64,000 nt of DNA. It comes from Warburgia ugandensis (taxonomy: Eukaryota; Streptophyta; Magnoliopsida; Canellales; Canellaceae). Both the position numbers and the translations under genes were made by a program. The first letter of the stretch is position 1, and every line of letters begins with the position of its first letter. The stretch is taken from positions 48,625,136 through 48,689,135 of the forward strand of contig CP141136.1 in the NCBI GenBank assembly GCA_035236585.1, written 5' to 3'. Below, one piece after another: positions 35,991-47,395 of this stretch. The notes beneath the pieces are model-generated. The model was not told the DNA's origin. It made no database searches and worked only from the letters and a program-made list of their open reading frames with translations.

Positions 35991-38437
35991 TGTTGTTGTT
36001 TTAATTAAAACTCACAAGCACACAAATCAATTGCAATATAGCATGCTAGTGAGGTCAATCCCATGAGGAGTTGAACTAATGTGATGCTAGTGGTCCCCAC
36101 TTTTAACTATCTAGCCTAGCCAAATTCAAGCGATTTTTAACCTGAACTAAGAATTAAAACTAAAACATAAAAATTGAAAACTATACAGAAACAAGAAACA
36201 TACTAAATTGAAAAATTTCCTAAAATATGCACTTTCGAAAATTAAACTTTGCTAAATTGAAGATTTTCTAATTTTATGACTTTGCTAAAATAAAAGCTAT
36301 CATAATGTGAAAACTTTCCTTAAGTGAAGATTTAACAACTTTCTTAAACTAACTTTCCTAAGCATGAAATTAATCAACTTGCCAATGGAAAACATGCTTT
36401 AGCACATACTTTCTTAATCATGCAAATGCAATGAAAATTAAGAGGATGAGCTTTAACAAGTAAGAACAAACCAAATAAGATCAACTTAGTTACTTTTTGC
36501 TACTTAAATGAATGCTACATTTTGGAATCTATTCACCCATGAAATCAATAATAGCTATGCATTCCAGCCATGGCTTACATGCATAGTTCCAACATGATTT
36601 GATAAGTGCATTTCAAATCAATTTATATGGAATATTAAACTATGGATCTATAAGTAAACAAGAAATTCAACAAGATTTTCTAACATCAGCCCTAAAGTCC
36701 CTCAAAATTCATGGGTTCCATTCTTGAATTGAGTGACTTGTTTTAGAGGTTTTTTAACTAGATTTCTGGAAATTTTAGAATTAAACACTCACTTCCTTGA
36801 GATCCCATCAACATAGACAAAACAATTAGGAAGAAGCATGGTCAATAATCAAGTAAAAAGCATTCTATTAATCATCAAAACTTTATGCTACACAATTGAT
36901 TACATGAAGATTGCTATCCAGTTTTGAATGAAACACACCACTATTCCTCCTGACTTGAACTTAAGCACAAATACTAACAATGATTCATCCTCTAACAAAG
37001 CTTGATATTCAAAGGAAATCTTATGGCATATAAGCAATGATCAATGGAAACTAATGAAAAACAAAGCTGGAATTTGAAGGAATCTAAAAAAGAACTCAAA
37101 AGTTATGAAAGGAAAAGGGAAAACTAGATTCAAGATGATTTCCTTTGGCTGTCATTCTGAGGGAAAACCAGCCATGAATCTTAGTTTCTAAGGAAAGGCA
37201 TAAAAAAAGAGGACAAGGAAGAAATTAGCATGGAAAGAACTAAGGAAAACAAGAAGGAAAGAAAGAGAAACTAAGCTTGAAAGTGAAGCAAACACTCCAA
37301 AAGCCTGGTATGGAATACTTCTAGAAGATGTCACACACCGTTAGGAAGATAACAGCACCCAAGGAGTCCACAAAACAAAAGCAAAAGAGAGGAGAATGGA
37401 GAAGTAAGAAGAGGACGTTTCCTTCTAAGGGAGGAGGTGTCTTTTTCCCTAAGTGAAAAAAAGTCCTTACCTTAGGTTTTTGCTGGGTTTTATGCTCTTT
37501 TCCTATCTTTTCTAGGGTACTCTAAGAAAAGATGTAAGGGGAATGAAATCTATTAAATTTAAATGGCTAAGGACTTGGGATTGGTTAGGTGATTAGGATG
37601 GAATTTTAAGGTGTTAGAGTTATAGAATGGTAGGACTCTTGAATGGAATGTCAAATTTGTAGTGGTCTTTGGTGGTGAGGTGGAGAGTGATAAAAAAGTG
37701 GGAAAAACATAAAAATTGGAAGGCTCTCATCCTATTGGCCCATATGTAAACTTATCCTAATGAGATTTCCCTTAATTATCTTCAAAATATCCCTTTAAAT
37801 CTTATGGATAATCTTTTTGAATTTCATCCAATCTTAGCCTTCCATGTAGCTTGATGGCTTAGATGGCTCACTTTGAAGGCTCCGTTGGCTAGGCTTCATG
37901 GCTAGCTTTGGAAGCTTTCTTGGCTTAGCTTCTTGGCTCCATCCCTTGGCTTAAGTTGCTTGTATGGTTTGGCTTTAATTCCTTAGCTTGTCAGCTTCTC
38001 TCATGGCTTATATGGCTAAGGTGGTTTCCACTCAAATGTGGTCAGAATGCATGGTTTACTTCATAGCCCACTTTGACCATCTTTAGCTCCTTTAATCACA
38101 TCCATTATTGCTCTAGAAGATGATCTTGGCCTTTGGTTTCATGTTAAAGTGATGATTTTGAGGCTTTGACTTGATCTTTTGATCTTGATCTTCAATTTCA
38201 TCACAATCGATGGATTGTCATCATACTTACTACAAGAAGTGAAAAACCCTATTTAAATGCTAGAAAAATATTATTAAGTACATATTTACCATGGATTAGC
38301 CTCTAAACCTACAAAATAACAAAATTTTCTTCATTAAGTCAAAAAATGCATGTGTTCTAACCCTAACTTATCCTTATAAGTTGTAACACATTGGTAATTA
38401 ATTGGGTGATTTTTATGAAAAGTTAAACACTTACCAA
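35991..38437 (-). repeat. E2 5' LTR
   Basis: It starts TGTTGTTGTTTTAATTAAAA on the plus strand (the LTR 3' end) next to the primer site, and ends near CACTTACCAA at 38437, followed by the CTTGT duplication at 38438-38442. It aligns with 7798-13482 once the inserts there are removed. No coding content. The long direct match with the other LTR near 37030-37640 (9230-9720 and 12590-12700) shows clearly where the 9907 solo LTR inserted. Confidence 0.8.
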
Positions 38438-38442
38438 CTTGT
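38438..38442. repeat. Target site duplication CTTGT, right copy (E2)
   Basis: Matches 7793-7797 across the 30.6-kb E2 insertion. Confidence 0.7.
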
Positions 38443-39300
38443 CTTCCTATTCTTAATCTATATCAATAGGAATGATAATAGAAAAGGTTTCAGAAGGACC
38501 TAAAAATGCATATTTTAAACTTTTTGGCAAAGGTTTTAGGTCTAATGTGGGTGTTTCCTTAGGTGGATCTGAGAAGTGAAGGTGGTGTCAAAGTCTCTAC
38601 TTTTGGTCTCCATTTAGGAGTGTCCACTACTAGTGTAGGTCCAAGTAATGGGTCCACTTCCTACAAGGGACTGACTTGGTATGACTCAAGGGATGAAAGG
38701 AAAGTGTCATGAACTATACTTTCGATAACATTCATAGTGAAAGAATCTTCAAAGCCCATCTTTTGTACAACATTAAAAATGTAGAACTTGAGTTTCATAT
38801 TGCTGAATATATTTTCATAACACCATTCCTGTAGTTGGTTATTGTACTAGATGTGGTTAAAATTGGACAGCTCAAAATGATAGGGATTTCAGCATCTGGA
38901 TTGGATACAGGTTCTATGTCTAGGACTAAAAATTCTATGAGAAAGAAGAATTAATCTACTTATATTGAGATATCTTCCACTATTCCTCTAAGAAGTTTGA
39001 CAGACCAGTCTACTAGTTGGAGGGTAGTAGCAGTAGGTTTCAACTTGACTAAACCTCATTGCTCATGGAATGATTAAGGAAATAGGTTAACACTAGCCCC
39101 TAAATCTGGGTTCTTTAATAACACATGAGATTGTAGGGCATCCAAGATCTTTGTATTTTGGAGGGGTTTGGTGTTGCAGTATTAAATTGACTTTATTTAT
39201 GAGGAAGGCCTTTTTATGTACAGTAAGCTATCACTTTCTTGTGAATAAGTCCTTTAGGCATTTATCATGAGAAGGAAAGGGAAGCAATAATCCTATTAGT
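38443..39300 (-). pseudogene. E1 protease and PR-RT linker, degenerate
   Basis: It continues E1 pol upstream of the RT at 6901-7792. On the minus strand the protease active site near 39091-39110 reads DLGASVNLFP, intact for the family's D-[LS]-G-A-S motif. It is followed in shifted frames by LKPTATTLQLVDWSVKLLRG and IVEDISI, the usual flap and mid-region. After that comes the acidic linker toward RT (38443-38760) with TFAKKF-type codons that align with E2 near 22030. Several stops interrupt it. Confidence 0.8.
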
Positions 39301-41054
39301 TCTCTAGGTGAAAATATATTTAGACAATCAAAGAAAAAATAAGAAAAGATTACACTAAGACAGTTATTAATTCTATTGAGTTTACGTTACTTGATTGAAC
39401 AACCTAAAATTCAGTCATTTCATCTACGTCGAATGATCTTTCAAGTTGATCAAGACTCTCTAGTTTGTGGCTGCTTTACATCAATATAATAATGGCATTG
39501 AATAATGGAATATTGATATTAACTTGCTTAAATATGTCCACCATCTCATTATAAGTATTCTCCTTCTTAGTTGTGTTTAGTCTTTGGGGGAAGGGAGCCT
39601 TTAGAACATGAAGTGCATCAGGAAGGGTTTCAGATTAAGAGGATGCAGGCTATACTTTTTCTTTACCTTCTAAGATTGGGTATTCTTTCTCCTCAAATTG
39701 TGGGGATATCCTAGGCTAGCTTGCTAGATTATCTACTTGTTTTCCACTCCTATGAGTTTTGCACTGGCTAACTAGGAAACTTTCCCTTTTTTGTCTCTTA
39801 AAGAGCAACAAAAAGCTAGTCCATCTAATATTTCAACTTTGTAATAGATAGCGAGTTGGCTTGTAAGGTCTATTTAGCATCATTTTGAAATTGCATAATC
39901 CTTGCATGAACATATTCAAAGTTTCCTCTAGTGATTGTTTCCTTTATTGGGTGGGAACTATAGAGGAAGTTGCTATTTTTGCTGAGGCATGTTATTTTTG
40001 GGAAAACTTTTTGAGGAGAAATCCTCAATGGACCCCCTTGATGGTTATTCTTTGACCAATAAAAGTTTGGATTCCTAGCCCATCCAGGTTTGTAGGTCTT
40101 AGAATAATGGTTCTTATTGCTGGATTGGTAATATGTTTTTATAACATTCACGTACTCCAAAAAGAATTTATGCAAATTAGATCTACATGGAGATGATAGA
40201 GTAGAGTGGTTTAGATTAGAATGGATTGAACACACCTTCGATTGAGGCTGTATAGGAGATCTATTCATCATGAAGGCATTTAACCATTGAGAAAGATCAT
40301 GTATTTTATTTAACTTTTGGGTAACGTATTTATTTTACTATAAGATTAAGTGTGACCTTTATTTTATAGATACTGCCTTTCTTTTATGGATGTGAATTTC
40401 TTTCCACTTGGGTAGAGTAATCCTATTATTGGGAATTCTCAAAAACTTGTTTCAAAGAAATTTTAGGATTCCATAGTGCTTTTAGTTATGAAAGCTCCTT
40501 AATGGGATCTATCATACGTTAGTTCTATAGTGTCAAACCTTTGTAAAAATATCAAACCTACTCCCATTATTCACATCTGTGCTGGGAAGATTTCAAAAGT
40601 AAGTCATTCCAATATTCTTATCATTCCCCTTTTTTGCTAGAAATTGATAATTTCACGGATAGGGGCATTGGTTTTATGGACTCGAAAAAACTCATTTAGG
40701 AATTTCCTAGATACATGATCCCATGTGGTGATGGACCCTACTTTTAAAAAGTTGAGAGCCATGCCTTAGCTTTATCCTTAAGAGAAAATAGGAATAGTCT
40801 CAACCTAATAGACTCATGTATGAAATTGTAATATTTGAAGTAGAACAAATGTCACAGAACTCCTTGATATGTTGGTGTGAGTCCTATTTGGCTAACACAT
40901 AGACATTTGGTAAGAGTCTAATAACTCCTAGTTTTAACTCAATGTGGTTTACATTTGTTGCAGGTAGAGCTATGCATGATGTTGAGTTGAATTGAATTGG
41001 AGTAGAGTAATCTTTCAATGGTTTCACTACTACAACTTCTTCAACAATTTCCAT
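39301..41054 (-). pseudogene. E1 gag, degenerate
   Basis: A start is proposed at 41052-41054, giving MEIVEEVVVVKPLKDYSTPI, then QFNSTSCIALPATNVNHIEL and KLGVIRLLPNV; this matches Athila gag N-termini (PLKDFAxP, SCI, FELKPxxIxMLP). The region 40700-40900 covers the RLRLFPFSLKDKAK core in broken form. The C-terminal part is the open stretch 39870-40271, with KTYKPGWARNPNFYWSKNNH after the zinc knuckle region. The central part has many stops. Confidence 0.8.
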
Positions 41055-42279
41055 GGCAAGAATCTCTTAATCTTCTAAAGTCCTTTGGCGTTGCCTCACT
41101 GATCATTCAATCTTTATATCTAAGGGTGCTAGATGAAGATTAAGTGATCAATGATCATGCATACATCATGCATGATGTATTTGTATACAACAAAACTAAG
41201 TTGTTGTACACAAAGAAAGACTCTTTTTTTCAATCTAGTGTAGGAGAGATATAAACTAAATAGTGCAACCTAAATGTAGAAACAAACAAGCAAACAAGGA
41301 CAACAAATATTCTAACCCCAAGCAACAATCTGTAAGGCTTGTTTTCTTAAATTTCTTTATCGATGAAGCTTTTAATTATTTCTAAACCTATGCAAGTCCT
41401 CCTCTTCTTTAAATGAACCCTACTGCTTATAGCACACCCCCTTAATCAGCAGTTGTAATTGATCTAAGTCACAAAATAATACTATTAGAGCCACTCATTT
41501 AAGTACCAGCACAATTGATTAGATAGGGGCTGCTGGAGTGACAACAAGACACTTCCTTTCATGAGGGTCCTATGAGCTCAAAATGGATTTTAAGGTCTCT
41601 TCTATGCGATTTTCAATTAAGAGCTGGAAGGCCATGGGGCAGTAGGTGCTATGTACTATAGGTGGGCCAAGCCATGCTGATGAATTCTAGCCTTGATATT
41701 TTGAGTGCCCTAATTAACATTTTATGCAATCTCACGTAGTGCGATCAAGATATAAGCACCTTAAAGCAATAAATATGTCCTATTTATGCAAGAAAAGTAG
41801 TAAATGTGATAGAAGCCTTAAAAAGCAACAATTAAAGAAAATGTTTTCTACATGTTCTACACTACCATCCAAATGCAACTAGGTTAACAATTCAACCTAG
41901 TCTAGGAATTGGAAAGAAGTTAGAATAGCCTTCTCATGCAAGAGTGGGTCCTTGTAGAGGCTATCTCTTCTTCTAAGGTAGGATGGCCCACCCTTGACTT
42001 GTTTTATTACAACCCTTAATTTAAATGAATGAATCACATATAAAAAATAGATCTTCGTCCTCACTTCAATCTAATCAAATAAAAAATTATTTTGAAACTA
42101 TCTTAAACTTCCTCCAAAGCTTTATTCACATTCAAATTCTTTCATAGAAGAGATAGGAAGTATCAAAATCATATGAGTAAGGAAAGTATGAGAAATGGAA
42201 ACTATTTTAAAAGCAATCCTAAATCTACAACTAGTGGTAAAGCATTACAACTCAAATCTAATTAAAATTCTATCACAAG
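41055..42279 (-). other. E1 leader between primer site and gag
   Basis: AT-rich and without recognised coding content. A perfect 20-bp palindrome lies at 41161-41180. It matches the E2 leader in length and position. Confidence 0.55.
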
Positions 42280-42297
42280 TCCTTTGCAACTGTGCAA
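42280..42297 (-). promoter_or_regulatory. E1 primer binding site remnant (tRNA-Asp type)
   Basis: The plus strand reads TCCTTTGCAACTGTGCAA, 12 of 18 matches to the tRNA-Asp 3' end, followed by AAAACTTGACA as in other Athila junctions. It is more decayed than the E2 site, consistent with E1 being older. Confidence 0.6.
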
Positions 42298-42305
42298 AAA
42301 ACTTG

Positions 42306-45136
42306 ACATGTGTTAATTATTACCACAAGTGGATGGCTCTATTGAAGTACAAAATTGTCAAATACGAGTTGATCCCACAAAGACTCTTTAATAAATGGAA
42401 GTAATTAGAATTTAGGTCGTCTTACTTTAACCTAGACAAACATATAAGAGAAGGATGAATTTTTTTGCTCAAACTAAAGACAAAGAAAGTAAAGACATAA
42501 AGCAAGTAAATAAAAGAAGGAAACAAGGAACTAACAAAAAAGGAAACAATTAATCTAAGAAGTAGTCATTGAATTAAACAACTAAACTAAGAAACTATTT
42601 AAGAGGAAAAAACCTAACTAAAAGTACAAATTAAAGTAATGAACAAAGTAACTAAGAAAAGAAAAAGAATTGTTTCATTAATGGCCAAACTATAAGGGAT
42701 TGTTACATAAGAAATATAAAGAAAGAAAATAAAAGAAAAAATTAATGGTTAAATCCAAGCTTGAGTTTTGCTAAATGACCCACATGTCGTGTCACTCAAT
42801 AGGAGCTTATACACTTCTCTTCAACCAAAAATATGCTAAAGTTACCACCGAGCTTTCTACATCTCCCTAACCCAACATGCCACATACCAACAAATCCCAT
42901 TCAATGATCCTTAGGAATGAAGTATTAGGGAATCCATGAAAAAAGGAGCCTTAACACCTTTCCTAAACAATCACCACCCATGAAAGAAATAAGATGATGG
43001 AAAATGAAGTAAAGAAGGTTAATGCATTTTCCTTCAGGCCAAAACTCTCAAAAGAAAGTGGGCAACCTCAAGGAGTTTAGATACAAAGGGGATTAGAAGT
43101 CATTCATCATTAAGGAAGTTGAACCATCAAGAAGGCTTCCTTCCTTAAACATGAAATAAATAAAAGAAAACAAATTAGAGGAAGTGGCCTTCTTTTAGGA
43201 CTCACTCGCTCCTAGCCTTAGGGGATGAAGCAAGAAATGTGTACATGTTGTATCCTTACCCTCCAACACGAAGCCCATAGTGGGAAAAACTCGATGGCTT
43301 ATAGATGGATTTTTATGTTTCCTCAATTATAATTAAGAATCTAGAAACATTCCCTATTTATAAGAATCCTTTCCTTTTCCATTATCCAACTCCATAAAAA
43401 GAAATTAGAAGAGAGAAAGAATGATGCATGAACTAACTAACATGGACTGTGCATGAAATCTAGAATTAGAAAGTGGGTATGTGAAACATGAAACTAAAAG
43501 GTGTATGGAATTAGATTGTGGAAAGGCAAGGAAACATGGGAAGAGGTTGTAAGTGAAGGCAAGTAAGAGTGGAAGATAAAACAAGGTGAGATGAATGCAA
43601 TTCTAGAGTAGAAGGATCCATGCTGTCCAATTTACAGTGTGAGTGGGTGTGAATCTAAAATTGGAAAGTGATGATGCTCACATCTAAATGCATGATATTA
43701 TAATGCTATGTATGGAATTTTAATTTAGGAATTCTTTCTAAATCTAATAAGCTAATAGGCATGATGTTTCTAAACTAATTCTTGAAAGTAAGAAAGGAAA
43801 ATAAAAATTCAAACATGGGTTTCTAAATTAGGAAAGTGCTACTTCTAAGATAGGAAAGTATTAGTTCTAAGAATCTATCATGCAACTACTTTCTAAAATA
43901 TTTCTAACTAATCCTAAAACATTCCTAAAATGAATGGAAAATAATTTAGAAAGTTTCTAAAACTAAAAGGCAAGGAAATCTAAGATCTAAACATGGAATC
44001 CAAAATTAGAAAACTGCCTACTTCTAAAATAATAAAGTGCTTAAAAACATGGAAACTAAGCAAGCTAGATGGAAAGCCATGCTACAAATTAGATGTATAT
44101 AATGAAGCCTAACCTCATGAAACAAAACTACCATGCAAATCTACCATGAATGGAATTAAGTTATTCTACAAAATAAGGTACTTATAAGAAATTGAAAAAT
44201 GGCACATCCACCAAAATTTGATGGAATGTCTTGAAAAACCTATACTTATTTGCATGCATAGATTAATGGAATTGAAGGGAAACATGGTATGCATGTAAAA
44301 TATTCTATGATGAAAGGATTTAATATTCCAAACATGAACTATAAGAAAGGAAAAGTATGCAATTAACATGCAAAAGCAAGGAAAAACTACAAAAAGGAAG
44401 AATGAGACAAATTCTAAGTTACATGAAAGATGCGTGTAAGTATTTTATATTTCTAAGTAAGAAAAATCTACATGAATGCATGCTAGAAGAAGGTGAATGG
44501 AAAAGATATAATATGGTAGAGAAAGAAAAAGAAAATAAGAAAGAAAGAAGTTGGAGCTTTAGTTGAGACCCTATCTTTATCACCAATCGATGTGAATCAT
44601 GAAAGCTTGATGGGAGAATGGTTAAGGTTGATCTTCCTCCCTTCATTTAGCATTGAACTCTATGGAAATTTGAAAGATGGACAATGTATTTAAAACAACT
44701 CTATTTGTAGATTTCTAGCATGAGAGTTAAGGTGATTCAATGAGTGAGATCAATCCATTTTAATTTGAAGTAATTCAAGGGGTAGATGGTGGGCATAGAA
44801 TTCAATTATGGAAGTGGGAGATCGTAATGGAAGGTATTAAGGTGGAAAGGAAAACCAAAAGAAAGAAGAAAGTCTAAGGGATGAAGGGAACAAATGAGCT
44901 AAGGAAAGAAATACTAAGGAGATAACTTAAGAGGGAAGGGAAGGAGGTGAAACCACATAGAAAAGTAGTTGCTAAGGATGGGTGAGGTGGAAAATGGGAG
45001 AAGAAAAGGGTAAAAGGAATGGAGAGAGAGGGAATGATTAAGAAAAGAAATTTGTGGGAAGAAAAGTGAAAGAAATGGAAAGTTTTGGGGGGGGGGGGGG
45101 GGCGCCTGGAATCTAGGGATTTTATAATTAGAAAGT
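42306..45136 (-). repeat. E1 5' LTR, truncated
   Basis: It starts near TGACATGTGTTAATTATTAC, beside the primer-site remnant. It shares with the other Athila LTRs the start region (GTTGATCCCACAAAGACTC near 42368) and many AACTAAG/CTAAAATT-rich stretches. Its right part (about 45030-45135) matches the E1 3' LTR (1664-1755). The homology stops at 45136; the last 0.7 kb of U3 expected from 1755-2430 was not found. A G16 run lies at 45087-45102. The frames at 42195-42404 and 44166-44646 carry no known motif. Confidence 0.6.
45087..45102. repeat. Homopolymer G16
   Basis: Sixteen consecutive G followed by CGCC in the E1 5' LTR. The aligned stretch of the E1 3' LTR (about 1712-1730) has no such run. 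Confidence 0.9.
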
Positions 45137-47130
45137 CCTAAGGATGGTTTTTAACAACTCCGCATTCTCAATTCCATTTTAGGTGATTTTTTAATTTTAT
45201 TTTCAATGAAATATGTTTTTGGAATCTTTTATTTTGTGTTCTGAGTTATTAACCTTTTGACTGACACATAGTTGACCCACAAAACCTCAATATTTAGAAC
45301 TCACGCACTGAGAAGAATCCATCACCACTAATTTTGTGAAAAATGGAGATCTTGGCAGAAACAACCATATTTTTTTACTGATTTGATGAGAGGGTCAAAA
45401 TTGATAATGGTTCCCCCCACCCTGATTGGAACCTTCAGTTGGTAGACTAACCATGACATGTGGAGCTAAGCTCGAGACGTAGAGGGTTAACTTGCCACGT
45501 GTCGTCCTACTCCCCTGCATTGGGCTATAGGCCAAGACAAAATACGAGAGGGGTCTCTAGAGGTAGTAAGAAACCTTATGACTCAGACCCTTCCTCTATT
45601 CAGATCCCTTGCTAGAAAGCTTCCCTCTACTCAAATCTCTTGACAGCGAGCTTCCCTTCACTCCATTCCCCCACCCGCATAACAATAGGACTGGCATGGG
45701 CTGTCAATGAGAGACCCGAAAATCCCCTACCATTCTCCTCTCCCCATATTTTCTCCAACATTTTGAGAGCCAAAATATATAAGTAAATACTAACTTTCCT
45801 AGTGATCCCTTCTTCATCAATTGGGGCAACAAAACTAATCAAAACCAAACCCCCTTTGGTGATTTGCTTGCAAACCCTTCTCTCCAGCATTGTCTTGGGG
45901 CCCAAGCTCCCCCTCCCACCGACCGACATCTCCTTTTTCCTCCAATCACCCCTAAGTGAAACCCATTTTTCTCCCCCTTCTCCCTTCTTAATTTTGAACT
46001 TAGGTAGTGACTAAGCCAAGTAGTCCCATGCAGTGGCTGAGCCAGGGTTACCAACCACCACCGAAACCCTCCTTCCTTCTCTTTTCTTCTTTCTCTCCCC
46101 ACTACCACAATGCCTCACCCCTACACACACGTGCATGAAACCCTAACTCTCTCTATTCTTCTCTCTCTCTCTCCCCCCTTCACTCTTCTCATGCCAACGC
46201 AACTTGATTGATGTGCCAGCCTTGTCTCCTCCTCTCTCCCCTCTTCCTTGCTCCACCAACAATGCCCGATAAGTTAATGCACCTACTCCATCCTCTCCAA
46301 TGGCCACTATACATTGGTGACCCTATCCCCCATGCAATTCATGTAGGTCCAAATAGATCTGACTGTTGATCATGATCAGACACCAAATTATTAGATATGT
46401 GATCAATCTGATCATAATGAGTCAGACATTGATTGATTAGACACTAGATCATTAGATCTATTAGTTGTGATCAGGCCATTGATTTGTTCCAAAATGATGG
46501 ATCCGTGATTGATTCAACCATCCATTACGATGCAGACATTGATTTGTCCCTAGAATGACAAATCTATAGCTTATCCAACCATCCATTGCAATTAGGCCAT
46601 TGATCTATCTCCAAATGGTAGATCTATGATAGAATCAGCAAACTCCCGCACTATTCAACCATTAATCAATCATTAACACCTAGATGTGCGATTGATCTGA
46701 CCATTGATTGTTCACTAAACATCATATTTGCTATTGATCCACCACTTTGAGATGATCTAATAGTTGATTAGCCACTTAGTACCTAAATGTGTAGTCAATA
46801 TGAGCATGCAATTAGATCTTGATGTAAATTTCAAACAAGACCATTTGATATGTGTCTAAATCAGGCCCTTCACCTTGATCTAACCATAGATCTATCACAA
46901 AACTCTTAAAACAACAACATATATAGTCCTTTCCTAGGATTAGACCATTGATTGACCATCTAACACCAAATTTATCAGATTAAGCACTACATCCTTCTCT
47001 AATCTATTATGGTTCCATGGTTGGGGTGACAAATCAACTAGTTCATGATTCTCAATACAACAATCAATGGAAGAGACATGATGTGAGCCATCCATTTACA
47101 AATTGATGATATATATATATATATATATTC
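45137..47130 (+). repeat. Diverged Tekay-like LTR fragment
   Basis: The order of features resembles 51990-53400 in the 5' LTR of the Tekay-like element on the plus strand: a stretch ending GATAATGGTTCCCCCCACCC (compare GATAAAGGCCACCCC at 52157), a CT-rich zone with CTCTCTCTC near 46150-46180, then a long ATTGATCTGATC-rich zone. Neither terminus, nor the conserved hairpin, is visible, so it is truncated on both sides. The frames at 45627-46108 fall in the CT-rich part and are not credible. A degenerate ~60-bp array (46481-46665) and a (TA)n run (about 47107-47128) lie inside. Confidence 0.45.
46481..46665. repeat. Degenerate tandem array, period about 60 bp
   Basis: Units start near 46481, 46541 and 46602. 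The first two share GATTTGTTCC/GATTTGTCCC, then CAACCATCCATT and GACATTGAT/GGCCATTGAT. Weaker units may extend to either side. It lies in the GATC-rich zone of the LTR fragment. Confidence 0.5.
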
Positions 47131-47395
47131 CAATCAATTAATCAAGTCAAAGGAGGTACACACGTGAATTGACAATAAGTGCTACATGGGGTAGGTGGAT
47201 TAAGATTGCTATTTTGGAAAGTTTATTAATTTTTATGTTTTGATAAGTAAGTCAATGTAGATGATGATTTACATGAGTATTGTCTTTAATTACAAAAATT
47301 ATGGAAGCATGTGAAAACTTAGTTATTTATCTCCTGATGCATCACATTTCATCAAATCAGAAATTGAATGACTAAACCTAAAGCTAAAACTTGCT
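47131..47395. other. Short unassigned spacer
   Basis: AT-rich DNA between the LTR fragment and the E3 LTR. I see no gene or repeat match within the window. The last five bases, TTGCT, would be the E3 target duplication, but its partner lies outside the window. Confidence 0.4.

Larger units (their letters stand above)
7798..38437 (-). mobile_element. E2: Athila-like LTR retrotransposon with nested insertions
   Basis: A complete but decayed minus-strand Athila-type element. Right to left: 5' LTR 35991-38437, tRNA-Asp primer site 35967-35984, leader, gag from 34675, protease, RT, RNase H, integrase ending near 14540, a non-coding region, and 3' LTR 7798-13482. The target duplication is CTTGT. 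Three insertions interrupt it: 9907-12506, 14934-19710 and 23230-33887. Removing them and their duplications leaves about 12.6 kb, normal for Athila. It inserted into E1 between PR and RT. LTR lengths differ (about 3080 versus 2447 bp), partly because of a segment of about 450 bp in the 3' LTR. Confidence 0.8.

Noticed and set aside
45627-46108. Overlapping frames of 70-100 codons near a CT-rich stretch, considered as a host gene 5' end
   Set aside because: No start context, splice pattern or domain; the order of features resembles the LTR at 51990-53400.
47107-47128. (TA)n run considered as a promoter or matrix-attachment feature
   Set aside because: A plain microsatellite; no supporting context.
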